Of a stretch of 64,000 bases of DNA, positions 62,201 through 64,000 are shown piece by piece. The notes beneath the pieces were generated by a model, which saw nothing but the letters and a program-made list of their open reading frames with translations, searched no databases and had not been told where the DNA came from. The stretch covers positions 9,427,524 to 9,491,523 of the forward strand of contig NC_037257.1 in the NCBI RefSeq assembly GCF_000002425.4, read 5' to 3'. How positions within the stretch are numbered: the first letter of the stretch is position 1; each line of letters starts with the position of its first letter. Made by a program: the position numbers and the translations under genes. The stretch is from Physcomitrium patens (lineage: Eukaryota > Streptophyta > Bryopsida > Funariales > Funariaceae).

Positions 62201-63394
62201 GTTACGAGAAATTAAAGGAAAGAGGCAGTTGAAAGAGACCATCATTGCCCCACCCGAGGTAGAGTGGTGTGATTCCAAGGGGATCGCGAGCAGCAATGAA
62301 TGACTTATCGCGCAAGTCTACCAATACAAATGAAAACATGCCATCCAGCTTCTCAACCACCTCCTCCCCAATTTCCTCGTACTACAGAAACCAGCAGGCA
62401 GCAAAAATCAGTTCACACAAATTCTGCAAGGGTGGTTTTCTTCAGTACCACAATTCGAAATATTGATAGAGGTACTGCTATACCACTATGGTGCAACCTT
62501 TTCTCAAATAAATTCTAAACAAATTTTCGCCATAAAGCTGTTTTAGAAAGTTGGACAGATCTAACAATGCTCATCAAAAACCCCGTTAATTGTTAGGGGT
62601 CCTATTTTAGAGGAACAAACCAGCCATGGGGGGAGGTACACAACAATGAGTCCAAGAACAAAAGCATTAGAAGACTACCAGGCAATTGGGCACCACTCAA
62701 TAACATCTCTGAGCTTCCATGCTACACAAACCACTAACTTCCTACAGGCCAAGCTGAAACTAGAAACACTTACCAGATGTGCAATAACTTCACAATCACT
62801 CTGAGTGTGGTATTTATGTGCCTTCATGCTCGCCTTGAGGGCCTCATGGTTGTAAATCTCGCCATTCACCTGCCATCACCAAGAGATTCATTCAGCACAA
62901 AAATTACAAACAGACGATTACAACTCACCCACAACGCTCACAGCTCAGAATGCAAGCTTTCGCTCACAATTCCGGACCTCTTCGATCGTACACAACAACA
63001 AGAGACGCTAAGAGAGACATGGCTGCCACAAACATCACACCCACCGCGACGACAATGTCCTTGTTCTCGTTGAACAACGGCTGGTCGCCCGACGTGGGAT
63101 CGATAATTGCCAACCTTTCGTGCGCCAGATAACATCCCGACGCCTCGTCCACGAACAAACCACTCCAGTCAGGTCCCCGGTGCCGCAACCTGCCGCCACC
63201 ACCACTCCATGCATCAAAACCCTGCCTTCACCCTACAACGCAGACCCGGACCGACACTAACCCCGTCTAAACCCCCAAATTCTTCCCCGCAGTCAGCATT
63301 TCCCATTCCATCACCTGCGAGAGAGCTCCAGGCAGCGATGCCGCCGCGTGACGCTCTTGTCATGGCACCCAAGGATGGCTAAAATTCCACACAT
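59208..63394 (-). CDS. ASN: Asparagine synthetase (glutamine-hydrolysing), 592 aa, 14 exons
   Basis: Catalyses ATP-dependent amidation of aspartate using glutamine, giving asparagine, AMP and PPi; cytosolic. Exons: 63394-63315, 63189-63045, 62869-62774, 62381-62240, 62103-62008, 61878-61784, 61592-61431, 61201-61121, 60962-60741, 60589-60455, 60231-60151, 59958-59872, 59788-59681 and 59456-59208. All have GT-AG boundaries and continuous phase. The product begins MCGILAILG, so Cys2, the amidotransferase nucleophile, is exposed after Met removal. [11 protein letters not shown] and VNGEIYNHE complete the class II glutaminase domain. The synthetase domain has the PP-loop SGGLDSS (residues 235-241) and [13 protein letters not shown]. 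Length matches plant enzymes (about 590). The ~40-residue C-terminal tail is Glu/Gly/Ser-rich and family-variable. The start is fixed by the required Met-Cys. Confidence 0.97.
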
Positions 63395-64000
63395 TGTGAC
63401 GGCGGCTCAAGTCTCCTCAAAAGCGCTAACGGAAAGACAAGAGAGAAGCCAAAAAGGAAGGAGGGGGGACGACAAGCGACCAGCTGGGTCAGGATTCGTA
63501 GGTTTGTCGTGCAAAGAGCATCATAAACCCTTGATGCAGAATCCGCCTCTTCCTCTTACTCTTCCTCGTCCTCCTTCACCACAACCACCCAAGCCCACAC
63601 AGTGTGGAACTGCAGCCTCGCCTGATACTACTAGTAACCGAGCACTCCAGTCGCGCACGGCCATGGGTGCGGGCCTAAAGCCTCGACGTGAGCTGGAATC
63701 CTGGATCTAAGCTGCTGCTGCTGCTGCTGCAGTGCACTCGGTGTCGTTAAGCCTCTGTTGCCTGGTTCGTGACTGCACTACCCAGATTCCCTCCTCAGGG
63801 TGAGAATCCTCGGCACGGCCAACGGTGACTGTCTGCGTTCGCTGCCAACTCGTCCACCCATCTCGTCACTTGGGGTCTTGTCCAAGTGAAAATTTTACAC
63901 TCGATTTTTCACAATGGGTGGTCCGTTTCTGAAAAAACTTGATGGAAAAAGGCCACATTTCGCGGCGCTATGTGCAGTTTAATATGGCTATCAGCTAAAG
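63395..64000 (-). promoter_or_regulatory. Upstream region and 5' leader of asparagine synthetase
   Basis: About 600 bp upstream of the ATG. A (CTG)n-type run (CTGCTGCTGCTGCTGCTGCAG) lies at 63712-63731, and a short pyrimidine-rich stretch is at 63545-63575, probably within the leader. I identified no TATA box. The window ends before any further gene. Confidence 0.4.

Overview
This is a nuclear land-plant window and most likely comes from a bryophyte, probably a moss. It has intron-rich genes with short GT-AG introns, a plant-type glutamine-dependent asparagine synthetase, a plant class I small heat-shock protein, a VSP-like HAD acid phosphatase, and AT-rich intergenic DNA packed with Ty3/gypsy chromoviruses. 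The species cannot be fixed from the sequence alone. Nothing here is bacterial, and there is no CRISPR array, rRNA or convincing tRNA.

Layout. Bases 1-5030 are AT-rich and apparently gene-free, with several long (AT)n tracts. Bases 5030-8500 have balanced composition and hold only weak coding candidates: an exon-like fragment on the minus strand near 5150-5376 and a possible two-exon micro-gene at 7110-7450. A 22-exon gene (9942-16491, +) encodes a predicted 715-aa coiled-coil protein with a conserved C-terminal module. It is followed by an unrecognised gene (about 19199-20797, +) that has seven tandem 29-bp repeats just upstream of a 3' splice site. Three clear minus-strand genes follow: an intronless small HSP (21733-22254) with TATA box and heat-shock elements, a 3-exon secreted acid phosphatase (23374-24868), and, at the far right, a 14-exon asparagine synthetase (59208-63394). 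A one-sided pyrimidine tract with a 100-N assembly gap lies at 25760-26520.

Bases 28812-57061 are a nested retrotransposon cluster. The oldest chromovirus (E/D, minus) carries three insertions. The first is an oppositely oriented solo LTR (29816-30362). The second is a related chromovirus C (31347-47335) in its pol gene, and C is itself split by a gypsy element B of another lineage (34691-42913, TSD ATAAT). The third is the youngest chromovirus A (50399-56898), in the 5' LTR of E/D. B and C also contain copies of a further 1.3-1.5 kb non-coding insert. The differences between copies that I compared are mostly C/T and G/A transitions, as expected for methylated, deaminating DNA.

A keeps recognisable gag, protease, RT, RNase H, integrase and chromodomain segments plus an extra 140-aa ORF between the chromodomain and the 3' LTR. 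That ORF region also exists in C and E/D, and it is the best candidate for something undescribed. The host genes are unrelated housekeeping and stress functions and form no evident pathway.
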